Source: Acidobacteriota bacterium (GTDB lineage Bacteria; Acidobacteriota; Terriglobia; Terriglobales; Acidobacteriaceae). Taken from it: a DNA stretch of 64,000 nt. Shown one piece after another: positions 24,053 through 32,649 of this stretch. The notes beneath the pieces were generated by a model. That model searched no databases. It was not told the DNA's origin and saw only the letters and a program-made list of their open reading frames with translations. The position numbers and the translations under genes are program-made. The stretch lies in NCBI GenBank assembly GCA_021781795.1, contig JAJXWA010000001.1, positions 372,001 through 436,000 on the forward strand, read 5' to 3'. The first letter of the stretch is position 1, and each line of letters starts with the position of its first letter.

Positions 24053-24741
24053 GCGCGCCCCCAGAACCATCTGCGTTTGGGAGCAAATCCTTTCAACTTC
24101 GGCGCCAGTTCACGTTGCAGCAGAGCACGGGCACGATGCAGACGGACCTTGACGGCCGCTTCGCTGATGCCGAGCGCAGCCGCCGTTTCACGGATGTCCA
24201 TCTCTTCGATGTCTCTGAGGACCACAACGTTACGGTAAATCTCCGGCAGCCCTTCCACGGCCTGGCGGAGCATCTCTCCCAACTCTCGGCGCTCCAGGGT
24301 TTCGGCAGGAATCTCGCGCCAGCTTGTGAGAACAGCGGGAGTGTAGTCGCCTGTCTGCTCGTCAGTGTCAGCATCCAGTGAATCTTCACGGAGCGAACCG
24401 AGCTTGCGCAGACGGGCAAGCCCTTCGTTGCGGGCGATGGAAAGCACCCAGGTCCGAAACTGGGAATCCCCACGGAAGAGGTGGAGATTGCGATAGACCT
24501 TGATGGCCGTCTCCTGTGCGGCGTCTTCTGCGTCGGCTTGGCTTTTCAGCATGGAGACGAGAAGGAAGTAGATGGGCTTCTCGCAGGGACGGATCAGCTC
24601 GTGGAAGAGCTGCTTCTCCCCGGCCAGAATGCGGCGGATGCAGTCAAGATCGGACTGGGAGGCGGTGGTCAAGCGAAAGAAGGCCTGAAATGCGTTGCGC
24701 ACCGGATGCAACCTACCAATCCGGTCGGGGAGCAACTCCAT
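24049..24741 (-). CDS. ECF-family RNA polymerase sigma factor
   Basis: About 230 aa if started at ATG 24741; upstream in-frame codons look non-coding and no strong Shine-Dalgarno sequence decides the start. Sigma region 2 is visible (LFHELIRPCEKPIYFLLVSML, AEDAAQETAIKVYRNLHLF, FRTWVLSIARNEGLARLRK), then an acidic linker, then region 4 (LPEIYRNVVVLRDIEEMDIRETAAALGISEAAVKVRLHRAR), whose HTH recognises the -35 element. Together with the overlapping zinc-finger anti-sigma gene it forms an autonomous regulatory switch. ECF sigma factors control bufferin genes in other bacteria, so the RiPP operon 1 kb away is a candidate target. Confidence 0.88.
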   Translation of the reverse strand: MELLPDRIGRLHPVRNAFQAFFRLTTASQSDLDCIRRILAGEKQLFHELIRPCEKPIYFLLVSMLKSQADAEDAAQETAIKVYRNLHLFRGDSQFRTWVLSIARNEGLARLRKLGSLREDSLDADTDEQTGDYTPAVLTSWREIPAETLERRELGEMLRQAVEGLPEIYRNVVVLRDIEEMDIRETAAALGISEAAVKVRLHRARALLQRELAPKLKGFAPKRRWFWGRA

Positions 24742-24885
24742 CCAGAGAAAGAGGATACCTACCGGACGGCCCTGAGGGCAATTCCTATTGAGAAATTGCC
24801 GAGAACAAAGATAAGTTTCTATTTCTGAATGAAATCCTTGCGCAGTAATGGCATAATGGGCCATACCGGAATTCGAAGGAGCACC

Positions 24886-25206
24886 ATGTCGGGAGATCTT
24901 CAACTCACTTGCAGCGATTGCGGGCAGGAATTTACCTTCACAGCTGCCGATCAGTCATTTTTTCAGGAACGCGGTTACTCCACTCCGAAGCGCTGCAAAT
25001 CGTGCCGGATGGCGAAAAAGAACGACCAGGGAGGCGGTTCGGGCTACCGTTCGGCCCCGGCGCAGGGAACTCCGGTTATCTGCTCGGGCTGCGGGCAGCC
25101 GACTACCGTGCCCTTCCAGCCACGCGGCGATCGTCCCGTCTTTTGCAGGGACTGCTACCAGGCGCGGAAAGGCAGTGGCGGCGGCGGCGGTCGCGGCCGT
25201 TACTGA
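24886..25206 (+). CDS. Small protein with two zinc ribbons
   Basis: 106-aa protein started at ATG 24886 behind GAAGGAG. Two similar ribbon units are visible: Cys9/Cys12 with Cys37/Cys40 (LTCSDCGQEF ... RCKSC), and Cys66/Cys69 with Cys87/Cys90 (VICSGCGQPT ... FCRDC). The first matches the 'probable zinc-ribbon' family and the second the CxxC-x17-CxxC family. The linker and C-terminus are Gly/Arg-rich (GSGGGGGRGRY), which suggests RNA or nucleic-acid contact. Common in Acidobacteria and Chloroflexi, function unknown. Divergent from the ECF sigma gene. Confidence 0.82.
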   Translation: MSGDLQLTCSDCGQEFTFTAADQSFFQERGYSTPKRCKSCRMAKKNDQGGGSGYRSAPAQGTPVICSGCGQPTTVPFQPRGDRPVFCRDCYQARKGSGGGGGRGRY

Positions 25207-25311
25207 GCCGCAGAATTCTCAGAGCATTCGGGACTAAGAACTGGCACTGAGCCGGTTAGATGAACTGCACTCTGACAGGCGCATTCCGCCGCAGCAGTCG
25301 GTAGGTAAATC

Positions 25312-25339
25312 GCAGGCGCATCCATGTGGATGCGCCTGC
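25312..25339. terminator. Strong hairpin terminator between convergent genes
   Basis: GCAGGCGCATCCA (25312-25324) and TGGATGCGCCTGC (25327-25339) form a perfect 13-bp inverted repeat with almost no loop. A T-containing tail follows on the plus strand (GCGTTTT at 25350-25356). It lies between the zinc-ribbon gene and the convergent nucleotidyltransferase gene and probably stops transcription from both sides. Confidence 0.7.
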
Positions 25340-25379
25340 ACTGTCTTTGCGTTTTAGGAGACAGGAGCGCCAGGTAGTT

Positions 25380-27278
25380 TCAGCGGTGTTTCTTGATTGG
25401 CTTCGCGACTGGCTTCTTCGCAGCTTTCTTTTGAGGCTTGGCAGCCTTCACGGGTTTGGCCGCGTGCTTCTTCTGCGCCGGTGCGGGCTTCGCAGCGGGA
25501 CGGGATACCTTTCTGGGCTGGGGCTTGGCCGCGCTTCGCAACGCTTTTGCGCTCACCTTTGAGGCAGGCTTGGAAGAAGGTTTTGCGGCCGCCTTTTTCG
25601 CTGCAGGCTCGTGAGCTGGACGCGGAGGCGCAGCCGGCTTGCGCGCTTCCGCGGTCTGCTTCGCAGCTTGCCTGGGTTGACTGGCGGCGCGCTCCGGCGC
25701 TTGCTTCTGGGCCGCGACTTTGGCTGGCTTTGGGGCGGGCTCGGCTTTGGCTTTGCCACGCTTGCCTGAGGCGGCTCTGGCGGGAACTTCCTCTTCTTCC
25801 GCCTCCTCTTCGTCGCCTGTTTCGCCCTCATTCTCTTCTGCGGAGATCCCGATGTCGATCTCCTCGTCCTCAGCGCCAATATCGTCGAGGTCTTCTTCTG
25901 CCTCTTCGCTCTCTTCCTCGTCGTCCTCGAAGGAACGTTCCTTGATCTTAGCCTCTGCTCCTCGGCGCGCACGGCTGCGCTTGATGGTGACCGGGGGCGG
26001 CGGCGCGGGCGGCGAATGAGGCTCAAGGAAAGCGCGCGCTTCTTCGGGTGTATTGAGACGGCCATCGATGAGTTCGAGGAAGACCTGCTCGATAAGATCT
26101 GCGTAGGCCGGCAATTCGGGAGTAATCCTCATCTCCTGCATCAGGGCGTGAGGAATCCGTTGCCGGGCCTCAGGCCAGGTTCTCAGGAAGTGTTCATAGC
26201 GCTGCTTCACCGCGGCATCTTTGGTGGTGAAGCCCAGCCAGAGGACCGCTTCCGGATCGTGCGTCTTGAAGAGCTTGTAGCTGACGGAGGGCGTCTGATT
26301 CCCCTTGGCGAGCAGCAACTTCGCAAAGGCACTGGCGATGGCGTCCAGGCTGTTCCACTCGTCGACGAAGCCGGGGCGCAGCATCAGCTTCTTGAGCGCA
26401 TTGAGATCTTTGGGGGCGAGCTTCGCCGTGAGCAGCTGCATCTGCGCGGCGCTCATGTCTGGGTGCACACCCTGCATGAGGAGTTCGACGGTGAGGTCGT
26501 GAAGCGCGCGGAGCTTGTCTTCATCGGCTTTTGCCGCGGTCCATGCCGGGAACAGAACCTTCATCCAGCCATCCGCTTCAAGAGCGCGCAGCACCTTGAG
26601 GCCTTCATCTTCATGCCCAATCTGCTCGAGTTCGCGGCTGCGCTCGATGGGCGCAAGATGCTCGATGACGCCCTCTTCAAGGGCGTTGTCGTATCGCTGC
26701 TGCGTGCGCGGATCCAGGTCCCATCCCAGGCGGGCGCGGTAGCGCGTGGCGCGGATAAGCAGCGCCGGCTGATCGAGAAAACCATAGTTCGAGACCAGCC
26801 GCAAAGTACGCGTCTCAATATCGGCGGCGCCATTGAGGGGGTCCATGAGCAGGCCGAACGAACCCTCGTTCAGCGAGATGGCCATGGCGTTTACAGTGAA
26901 ATCTCGACGGCGCAGGTCATCCTGAATGGAAGCTGGATGGTAAACGGCCTTGCCCGGCTTGGGATACTCGCGCCGGTGGGCGCTGACGAGGTCAACACGA
27001 ATCGTGCCGGGAAAACAGAGATAGAGGCTGCGAGACTCGGGGTCTTCGCCCCAGATCCTGGCGCCGAGCTTTTCCAGCGGCTTGCGAAGCTTGAGCGCAT
27101 TGCCCTGAACAACGACTTCGATGTCGCGAACTGCATGGCCGCTGGTGAGGTCGCGAACCGCATCTCCGGCGAGAAAGAGCAGCACACCAGCTTCACGGGC
27201 AACCTCTCGCAGGTAGCGCATCGCGCTCTGCTGATCCGTGGAGAGCCGGTTCTCAAGAAGGTAAATGTAATCGGGCAT
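25380..27278 (-). CDS. CCA-adding/poly(A) polymerase-type nucleotidyltransferase with long charged C-terminal tail
   Basis: 632 aa from ATG 27278. Residues 1-~400 are a class II CCA/poly(A) polymerase: a nucleotidyltransferase head with LAGDAVRDLTSGHAVRDIEVVV (38-57), RRDFTVNAMAISL, DPLNGAADIETRTLRLV and the RATRYRARLGWDLDP segment. The usual GGxVRD and DxD are here GDAVRD and D-I-E, so one Gly is Asp and the second acidic residue is Glu. From ~420 on the protein is low-complexity: first strongly acidic (runs of Glu/Asp), then 130 residues of Lys/Ala/Pro repeats like histone H1 tails. It probably matures or tails tRNA 3' ends; whether it adds CCA, or only A, cannot be told. Confidence 0.8.
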   Translation of the reverse strand: MPDYIYLLENRLSTDQQSAMRYLREVAREAGVLLFLAGDAVRDLTSGHAVRDIEVVVQGNALKLRKPLEKLGARIWGEDPESRSLYLCFPGTIRVDLVSAHRREYPKPGKAVYHPASIQDDLRRRDFTVNAMAISLNEGSFGLLMDPLNGAADIETRTLRLVSNYGFLDQPALLIRATRYRARLGWDLDPRTQQRYDNALEEGVIEHLAPIERSRELEQIGHEDEGLKVLRALEADGWMKVLFPAWTAAKADEDKLRALHDLTVELLMQGVHPDMSAAQMQLLTAKLAPKDLNALKKLMLRPGFVDEWNSLDAIASAFAKLLLAKGNQTPSVSYKLFKTHDPEAVLWLGFTTKDAAVKQRYEHFLRTWPEARQRIPHALMQEMRITPELPAYADLIEQVFLELIDGRLNTPEEARAFLEPHSPPAPPPPVTIKRSRARRGAEAKIKERSFEDDEEESEEAEEDLDDIGAEDEEIDIGISAEENEGETGDEEEAEEEEVPARAASGKRGKAKAEPAPKPAKVAAQKQAPERAASQPRQAAKQTAEARKPAAPPRPAHEPAAKKAAAKPSSKPASKVSAKALRSAAKPQPRKVSRPAAKPAPAQKKHAAKPVKAAKPQKKAAKKPVAKPIKKHR

Positions 27279-27467
27279 TCCGCTCCCTGCTTCCATCCCT
27301 TTCACCCGAGGCAAATGGCTGATGCAGATACACTTACGCACTACCCAGGTGAGGCTTGCAAACCAACACATTAACACAACTAGAGCGGCTTGACCAGAGC
27401 CGGATGGCCGAATTCTGCCGCATTTCGGGTGCATGTGCAGCCCTCGATCGTGCGACAATCCAGAGCG

Positions 27468-28007
27468 ATGGCCTCTTTGCGTAAGCCTGTGATTGTGAGG
27501 AAGTTCTCCCGTGACTGGGCGGCGGGATACGCGGGGGCGGGCCTGAGCGAGGACACGCCCGCGCTTGAGATCCTCGACACGGCAGGTAAAGTACTTTCGA
27601 TTGAATGGGATGCAGTGAAATGGGTCTGCTACGTGCGGGAGTTGAGCATCTCTGAAGGCGCGGCGCCGGAGCGGCTGCTGCAGAAGCGGTTTTCTGTTCG
27701 CCCTCGAACCCCGGGGCTGTGGCTGAGGCTTCTACTGGCTGACGGCGATGAGCTGGAAGGGATCGCCGCCAATGACCGCTCGCTAATCGCCGGGCGCGGC
27801 CTGCTGCTGACCCCTCCCGACACCCGATCGAATACGCAGAAGATCTTTGTGCCGCGGGAGGCAATCGACAAGCTGGAAGTGGTGGCGCTCATCGGAGCGA
27901 GCAGAAGCCGCGGCGCGGCAGTCCGCAGACCTGCCCAGCAGCCGGAGCTGTTCCCCGCCGGACCGGGAGACACGGAACCGGGCGGGGAGCCGGGCCAAGC
28001 GGGATAG
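27468..28007 (+). CDS. Conserved hypothetical protein, DUF6982-like
   Basis: 179-aa soluble protein from ATG 27468 (MASLRKPVIVRKFSRDWAAGY). A first part of beta-strand character ends near VKWVCYVREL, and the second part has WLRLLLADGDELEGIAANDRSLI followed by GLLLTPPDTRSNTQKIFVPREAIDKLEVV. This two-lobe pattern looks like the acidobacterial DUF6982 family, recalled without a search. The C-terminus is a Pro/Gly-rich tail. No enzyme motif is seen. It lies divergent from the nucleotidyltransferase gene and 72 nt before lpxD. Confidence 0.65.
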   Translation: MASLRKPVIVRKFSRDWAAGYAGAGLSEDTPALEILDTAGKVLSIEWDAVKWVCYVRELSISEGAAPERLLQKRFSVRPRTPGLWLRLLLADGDELEGIAANDRSLIAGRGLLLTPPDTRSNTQKIFVPREAIDKLEVVALIGASRSRGAAVRRPAQQPELFPAGPGDTEPGGEPGQAG

Positions 28008-28079
28008 GTTTGTCCCGATGAACCCGATGGCTTTCTGGTCAGAACCTGCGCGTGTTGCCAGTCCGTTACAATCACCACG

Positions 28080-29114
28080 ATGAAACTGATTGATCTGGCA
28101 ACGCACCTTGGGGCGGAACTTCGCGGCGATCCGACGCGGGAGGTAACCGGCGTTCTGGGGATTGAGGAAGCGGGCCCGAGCGAGGTCACGTTTGTGGCGA
28201 ACCCGCGTTATGCAGGGCTGGCGCGCACCACTAAAGCCGCCGCTGTGCTGGTGGAGCCCGAATTTCCCGAGATTCCCACGGCCACGCTGCGCGTTCGAAA
28301 TCCCTATCACGCCTTTTCGCGCGCGCTGGCGCTGTTTTATCAGCCGCCGGCTTACCCGCCGGGTGTGCACTCGACCGCGGTGATTGACCCGACAGCGACG
28401 ATTGGCGACGGAGCGCACGTCGGAGCGTATGTCGTGGTTGGACCGGGCGTGAGGCTGGGGCCGCATGCGACCCTTCTGCCGCACGTTGTTCTCTACTCCG
28501 GAGTGCAGACCGGAAGCCATTTCTTTGCTCACGCGCATGCGGTGGTGCGCGAGGGGTGCGTGCTGGGCGACCATGTGACCCTCGAAAACGGCGTGGTCAT
28601 CGGTGCCGATGGGTTTGGGTTCTCAAAGAATGAGGCCGGCCAGTGGGAGAAGATTCCGCAGTCGGGGCCGGTGCGACTCGGCAACCGTGTCGATGTGCAG
28701 GCCAATGCCTGCGTGGACCGGGCCACGGTGGGCTGCACCGAGATTGGCGACGGAACCAAGATTGACAACCTGGTGCAGGTGGGGCACGGATCGCGCGTGG
28801 GCGCAGACACGCTGCTGTGCGCGCAGGCAGGGCTGGCCGGGTCGTCGGTGGTGGGCAGCCGCGCCATTCTTGCAGGACAGGCCGGCGTGGCGGGACACTG
28901 CACGCTGGGTGACGGCGTGATTTTGACGGCCCAGTCCGGCGTCTCGCACGATGTGCCCGCAGGCAAGATGATCTCCGGCTCACCCGCCTTCGATAACCGG
29001 CTCTGGCTGCGCGCGGTTGCGCTCTTTCAGCGATTGCCGGAACTGGCGAAGCGGCTGGACCGGCTGGAGAAGAAGATCGACCGCAACGACGCGGTCGAAA
29101 AGGAGCAGGCATGA
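28080..29114 (+). CDS. lpxD: UDP-3-O-(3-hydroxyacyl)glucosamine N-acyltransferase LpxD
   Basis: Third step of lipid A synthesis: adds the second hydroxyacyl chain to UDP-3-O-acyl-glucosamine. The 344-aa product has the N-terminal uridine-binding domain (ELRGDPTREVTGVLGIEEAGPSEVTFVANPRY is spread over ~14-45) and a left-handed beta-helix of hexapeptide repeats from ~100. It also has the LpxD signature VVIGADGFGF and the catalytic His236 in NLVQVGHGSRVG, then a C-terminal helical extension for trimer contacts. ATG at 28080. The last 4 nt overlap the next lipoprotein gene. lpxA and lpxC are not in the window. Confidence 0.95.
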   Translation: MKLIDLATHLGAELRGDPTREVTGVLGIEEAGPSEVTFVANPRYAGLARTTKAAAVLVEPEFPEIPTATLRVRNPYHAFSRALALFYQPPAYPPGVHSTAVIDPTATIGDGAHVGAYVVVGPGVRLGPHATLLPHVVLYSGVQTGSHFFAHAHAVVREGCVLGDHVTLENGVVIGADGFGFSKNEAGQWEKIPQSGPVRLGNRVDVQANACVDRATVGCTEIGDGTKIDNLVQVGHGSRVGADTLLCAQAGLAGSSVVGSRAILAGQAGVAGHCTLGDGVILTAQSGVSHDVPAGKMISGSPAFDNRLWLRAVALFQRLPELAKRLDRLEKKIDRNDAVEKEQA

Positions 29115-29476
29115 CGCGGCGCGGAGTTGCCATTGCAGGCTTGGCTGCAGCAGCGTGGATGCTCGGGGGTTGCCACTCGAACCGCATCGTCGCCACCGTG
29201 GAGAACCGGACCGGCGGGGCGATTACGCTGCTGGAAGTGGACTACCCGAGCGCAAGCTTTGGCGTGGATGCGCTGCCGGACGGCGCCAACTATCCGTATC
29301 GCTTCAAGGTGCAGAACAGCGGCATCGTCAAGGTGCAGTACACCGCGGCTGACGGGCGCACAATCCGTCAGATTACCGGACCTGAGCTGCGCGAAGGACA
29401 GCAAGGCACGCTGACCATCATCTTGCGCCCGGACGGGACCGCGGCGTTTCAACCGGATCTGTCTCCGGGTAATTGA
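29111..29476 (+). CDS. Hypothetical lipoprotein
   Basis: 121-aa protein with a clear lipoprotein signal peptide (AGLAAAAWMLGGC, lipid-modified Cys21). The mature part looks like a small beta-sandwich (VATVENRTGGAITLLEVDYPSASFG ... YPYRFKVQNSGIVKVQYTAADG). Unknown family. Its ATG overlaps the lpxD stop (ATGA), so it is co-expressed with lipid A synthesis and may be an envelope component, but nothing more specific can be said. A weak hairpin (CTGCCG/CGGCAG, 29484-29501) follows the stop codon. Confidence 0.7.
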   Translation: MTRRGVAIAGLAAAAWMLGGCHSNRIVATVENRTGGAITLLEVDYPSASFGVDALPDGANYPYRFKVQNSGIVKVQYTAADGRTIRQITGPELREGQQGTLTIILRPDGTAAFQPDLSPGN

Positions 29477-29570
29477 CGCTCCGCTGCCGTGCGCGCGGCA
29501 GGGCGATCCTTCAGAAATTACAATTCATATCCTTTGCCTTCTTACCGATAGAGAGAGTGGGAGGCAGAGC

Positions 29571-31439
29571 GTGTTCCGCTGGCATGCAGGCCGGAAGGTT
29601 GCCGGCATCCCACTTTGGGGAAAGAGACACCGGACGCTGGTCAACGCCCTGGCCTGCGCACTAACGGTGGGCTTTTCCGCCGGATTTGTGGTGTGGGAAG
29701 AGCCTCCCACTCCGGCGACTGACCTGCTCTGGATGGCCAACGGCGTGCTGCTGGCGTATTTGCTTCTTGCGCCGCGACGGCGCTGGGCGATGTATCTGGC
29801 GGCGGGGTTGACGGGGCAGTGGATCTGCGCTTCGCTGGTGAACCACGGGTGGGTGGTCAATCTGCCCGAGGTGCTGCTGAACATTGCTGAGGTTCTTGTC
29901 AGTGCGCTGCTTCTGAAAGCGCGCAGCCGCGATCTGCCGGACTTCACACGGCTCCAATACCAGCTTCGATTTCTGGGTATGGCGGTGCTGGCCGGGCCTG
30001 CCGTAGCGGGACTTTTCTTCGGCCTCTACTCACAGTTATTTCTCGGCGGCCGGCTCCCCTCGGACTGGATGCGTTGGATTGCGGCGGATGGGCTGGGCAC
30101 AGCGGTCATGACGCCTGCCTGCGTGGCGCTTTTCCGCAGTGGTCTGAAGCTGCCAAACCCCGCGCACCGTGCGTGGATTTACTGGCTGCTGCTGGTGGCG
30201 GGAACCGTGATTGCCTTCCAGCAGTCGGCGTGGCCGCCCAGCGCGCTCATCTATCCTCTGCTGGTGCTGATGCTGCTGGCCATGGGCATGGCGTGGGCGG
30301 CTCTTGGAGCGCTCTTTGTCACGATCGCGGGGAGCTACCTGACCACAAGTAACCGGCATCTTTTCGGTGGCGTCGCGGCGTACGCGGATCATCCTGCGGT
30401 GAGGTTACAGATCCTGGTGGTATCGGCGATCTTTACGCTTTACTGCATCTCCATCGTGCTCGAAAGACAGGCGGCGGCTGAAAGAACGCTGAGCGAGATT
30501 GCAGCGCTGCATGGGCTGGTCACCGAGAATTCGCGCGATTTGATCATTCTGGCGGGGATGGATGGCCAGCGCAGCTATGTGTCCGGGGCCGCACAAAGCG
30601 TTGCCGGTTGGTTGCCGGAGGAACTGGTGCGCTACAACAGCGTCGAACTGGTGCATCCCGATGACCGGATGCGCGTGGGCGAGGCCCTGGGACGGTTGAA
30701 GGCTGGCAAGGAAGGCGAGCTGGTGGAGTATCGCATGCTGCGCCGCGAAGGGACGTATTTCTGGGTCGAGGCCAGCCTCAGGCTGATACGGGACTCGATG
30801 ACCGGCAAGCCGAAGGGCGTGCTGAATCTGGCGCGCGACATCTCTCGGCGCAAGCAGGCCGAGCAGGAGCTGCGCGAAGCGTATGCCGCGATTGAAGCAC
30901 TAGCGGTCACCGATCCGCTGACGCGGCTGGCAAATCGCCGACGCTTCGACCAGTATCTCTCGACGGAGTGGCGGCGGGCGCTGCGGGAAGTCCAGCCCCT
31001 CTCGCTGTTGCTGGTGGATGTGGATCACTTCAAGTCGTACAACGACACCTACGGGCATTTGCGCGGCGACAGTTGCCTGAAGCAGATCGCCGAGGCTGCG
31101 CTGGACGTCGTAACAAGGCCCGGTGATCTAGTCGCCCGCTTCGGGGGCGAGGAATTCGCGGTCATCCTGCCGAACACAAACTCAGATGGAGCGGAGGAGA
31201 TTGCGCACCAGCTTTGCGAAGAGGTGAAGCGGCGCAAATTGACGCACGCATCGAGCGCAACGGGATGGGTCACGGTCTCAGTAGGGTGCGCGACGATGGT
31301 CCCGATACAGGGTCAGCCCGCGCATCAGTTGGTTCAGCGCGCGGATGAAGCTCTTTACGAGGCGAAAGGACAGGGGCGCGATCGGGTCGTTGCGGCCGGA
31401 TCTCAGGCTCCCGAGTTGATCGTTCAGCAGGCCAGTTGA
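29571..31439 (+). CDS. Membrane diguanylate cyclase, MASE1-PAS-GGDEF
   Basis: 622 aa from GTG 29571 with GGGAGG upstream. Residues ~20-305 form a MASE1 membrane sensor with about eight helices. A PAS domain of the PAS_3 type spans ~320-440 (VTENSRDLIILAG ... YFWVEASLRLIRD), and a short coiled segment leads to the GGDEF domain (~455-610). The active site is GGEEF (525-529) preceded by the allosteric inhibition site RPGD (516-519), so the enzyme should make c-di-GMP and be product-inhibited. VDVDHFKSYNDTYGH provides the metal and guanine contacts. Signal sensed is unknown. It starts a transcript after a 94-bp gap. Confidence 0.92.
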   Translation: MFRWHAGRKVAGIPLWGKRHRTLVNALACALTVGFSAGFVVWEEPPTPATDLLWMANGVLLAYLLLAPRRRWAMYLAAGLTGQWICASLVNHGWVVNLPEVLLNIAEVLVSALLLKARSRDLPDFTRLQYQLRFLGMAVLAGPAVAGLFFGLYSQLFLGGRLPSDWMRWIAADGLGTAVMTPACVALFRSGLKLPNPAHRAWIYWLLLVAGTVIAFQQSAWPPSALIYPLLVLMLLAMGMAWAALGALFVTIAGSYLTTSNRHLFGGVAAYADHPAVRLQILVVSAIFTLYCISIVLERQAAAERTLSEIAALHGLVTENSRDLIILAGMDGQRSYVSGAAQSVAGWLPEELVRYNSVELVHPDDRMRVGEALGRLKAGKEGELVEYRMLRREGTYFWVEASLRLIRDSMTGKPKGVLNLARDISRRKQAEQELREAYAAIEALAVTDPLTRLANRRRFDQYLSTEWRRALREVQPLSLLLVDVDHFKSYNDTYGHLRGDSCLKQIAEAALDVVTRPGDLVARFGGEEFAVILPNTNSDGAEEIAHQLCEEVKRRKLTHASSATGWVTVSVGCATMVPIQGQPAHQLVQRADEALYEAKGQGRDRVVAAGSQAPELIVQQAS

Positions 31440-31463
31440 GTGAGCTCGACTGCGAATCTGAAG

Positions 31464-31494
31464 TGCCTGCGGACGCAAGTAGACGCCGCAGGCA
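31464..31494. terminator. Hairpin between convergent genes
   Basis: TGCCTGCGG (31464-31472) and CCGCAGGCA (31486-31494) are a perfect 9-bp inverted repeat in the 61-bp space between the diguanylate cyclase and the convergent secreted protein gene. No T-run follows, so it may be a Rho-assisted or mRNA-protecting hairpin. Confidence 0.55.
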
Positions 31495-31500
31495 GGCGAA

Positions 31501-32448
31501 TCAGTGCACCATGCTTTGGAAAAGCTGTGAGTTCAGGAGCGTGTGGAAGGTCGAATCCGAGGTCGCAAAGTGAATGTTGAGTTGTCCCGAGTTCGAGGAG
31601 ACGTCGGTCGCGGCCATGGCGGCCTTCTCGTCGTCAGTTCCGCTCACCTTCTTGTAGGCTACGGCGGCGTTGAGCAGCGAGGAAACGGTTGCAGCGGCAA
31701 AGAGGTCGCCGGTTGAAACCGTGAGATCGAAGACCACCCCATGCTGGAAATTCATCGAGTACCAGGATGCGATCAGGCGCTTGCGAACGGAGTCGTAATC
31801 GGTCATGGAACCAGCCTGACCCAGCAACTGCTTCATCATCGTCTGCGTGCCCTTCTGGTCGAGGATGCTCCACAGCGGCTCGGAATCGACGGAACGCATA
31901 GAGTCCATCATCGACCCGTTGGTCAGCATGCTGGGCGCGATTCCGTCGCGGGCATCGAGGCTCTGCTTCACGGCTTCGTTATTGCCGAAGACCATCGTGG
32001 AGGGATCGACGAAGCAGAGCACCATGCCGGTCTTGCCCATCGGGAAGATCTGGTTTGTGCGCACGAGCTTGGGCTTCACGCGCTGCTTGCGGAAGTTCGC
32101 CATGATGTCATCCACGGCGAACTGCCCCTGCGCGATGCCCACGGTCTCCACCTGATCGGTGGCGCCGGCGGCTCGGAAGATCGCGAAGGCGAGCGAGTCC
32201 ACATCGTGGTTTTCGTTGAGCCCGGACTTGGAGAGAGCCTCATCAAATTGTTTGAGGTCGGGGGGCATCACCTTGTCGCGCAGCGCCATGGCGGTATCGG
32301 AGTTCTGCATGGCGCGGTAATCAATCGCGACAAGCTGCTGCACGTCATGCGGAACCGCGCCGCGGGCGTCTCCGGATAACTGCGCAGCCATAGCCGGTAA
32401 AGTGACGGCCAAAAAGAATGCGAACATGGAAAGACGGACTGGATTCAC
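31501..32448 (-). CDS. Secreted hypothetical protein
   Basis: 315 aa if begun at GTG 32448, which lies behind a strong GGAGGAG (11 nt); a TTG two codons upstream at 4-nt spacing is an alternative. A signal peptide (MFAFFLAVTLPAMAAQL) is followed by an alpha/beta protein. It has repeated similar parts: VQQLVAIDYRAMQ, DSLAFAIFR, a middle GMVLCFVDPSTMVFGNNEAVKQSLDA, and GVVFDLTVSTGDLFAAATVSSLL. This FGN(x)EAVK pattern is seen in acidobacterial secreted proteins of unknown function. No enzyme motif is visible. Confidence 0.7.
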   Translation of the reverse strand: MNPVRLSMFAFFLAVTLPAMAAQLSGDARGAVPHDVQQLVAIDYRAMQNSDTAMALRDKVMPPDLKQFDEALSKSGLNENHDVDSLAFAIFRAAGATDQVETVGIAQGQFAVDDIMANFRKQRVKPKLVRTNQIFPMGKTGMVLCFVDPSTMVFGNNEAVKQSLDARDGIAPSMLTNGSMMDSMRSVDSEPLWSILDQKGTQTMMKQLLGQAGSMTDYDSVRKRLIASWYSMNFQHGVVFDLTVSTGDLFAAATVSSLLNAAVAYKKVSGTDDEKAAMAATDVSSNSGQLNIHFATSDSTFHTLLNSQLFQSMVH

Positions 32449-32649
32449 GAACAAGGGACTCCTCCGGAGGATGATTCGGCGCCGGGGCCTGGCGCCCCAG
32501 ATGCAAAGCGGAATGAGGTCCACAGGAGCTGTGCTTGCTATTCCGCGACAAGCAGGATCAAGGCTGCCAGCGGCCTGCGTAGTTCCTCCGACTTCTCTCA
32601 TCTTACCGAACATCCGATTTTTCAGCGGGATCGAAGCCTGTGAACGGGG

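Noticed and set aside
24829..24885. N-terminal extension of the zinc-ribbon protein
   Set aside because: The GAAGGAG site directly before ATG 24886 and the family-typical start make the extension unlikely.
26016..27374. Long open frame opposite to the CCA-type gene (452 codons)
   Set aside because: It mirrors the conserved nucleotidyltransferase frame, has no recognisable motif, and would be transcribed antisense to a well-supported gene.
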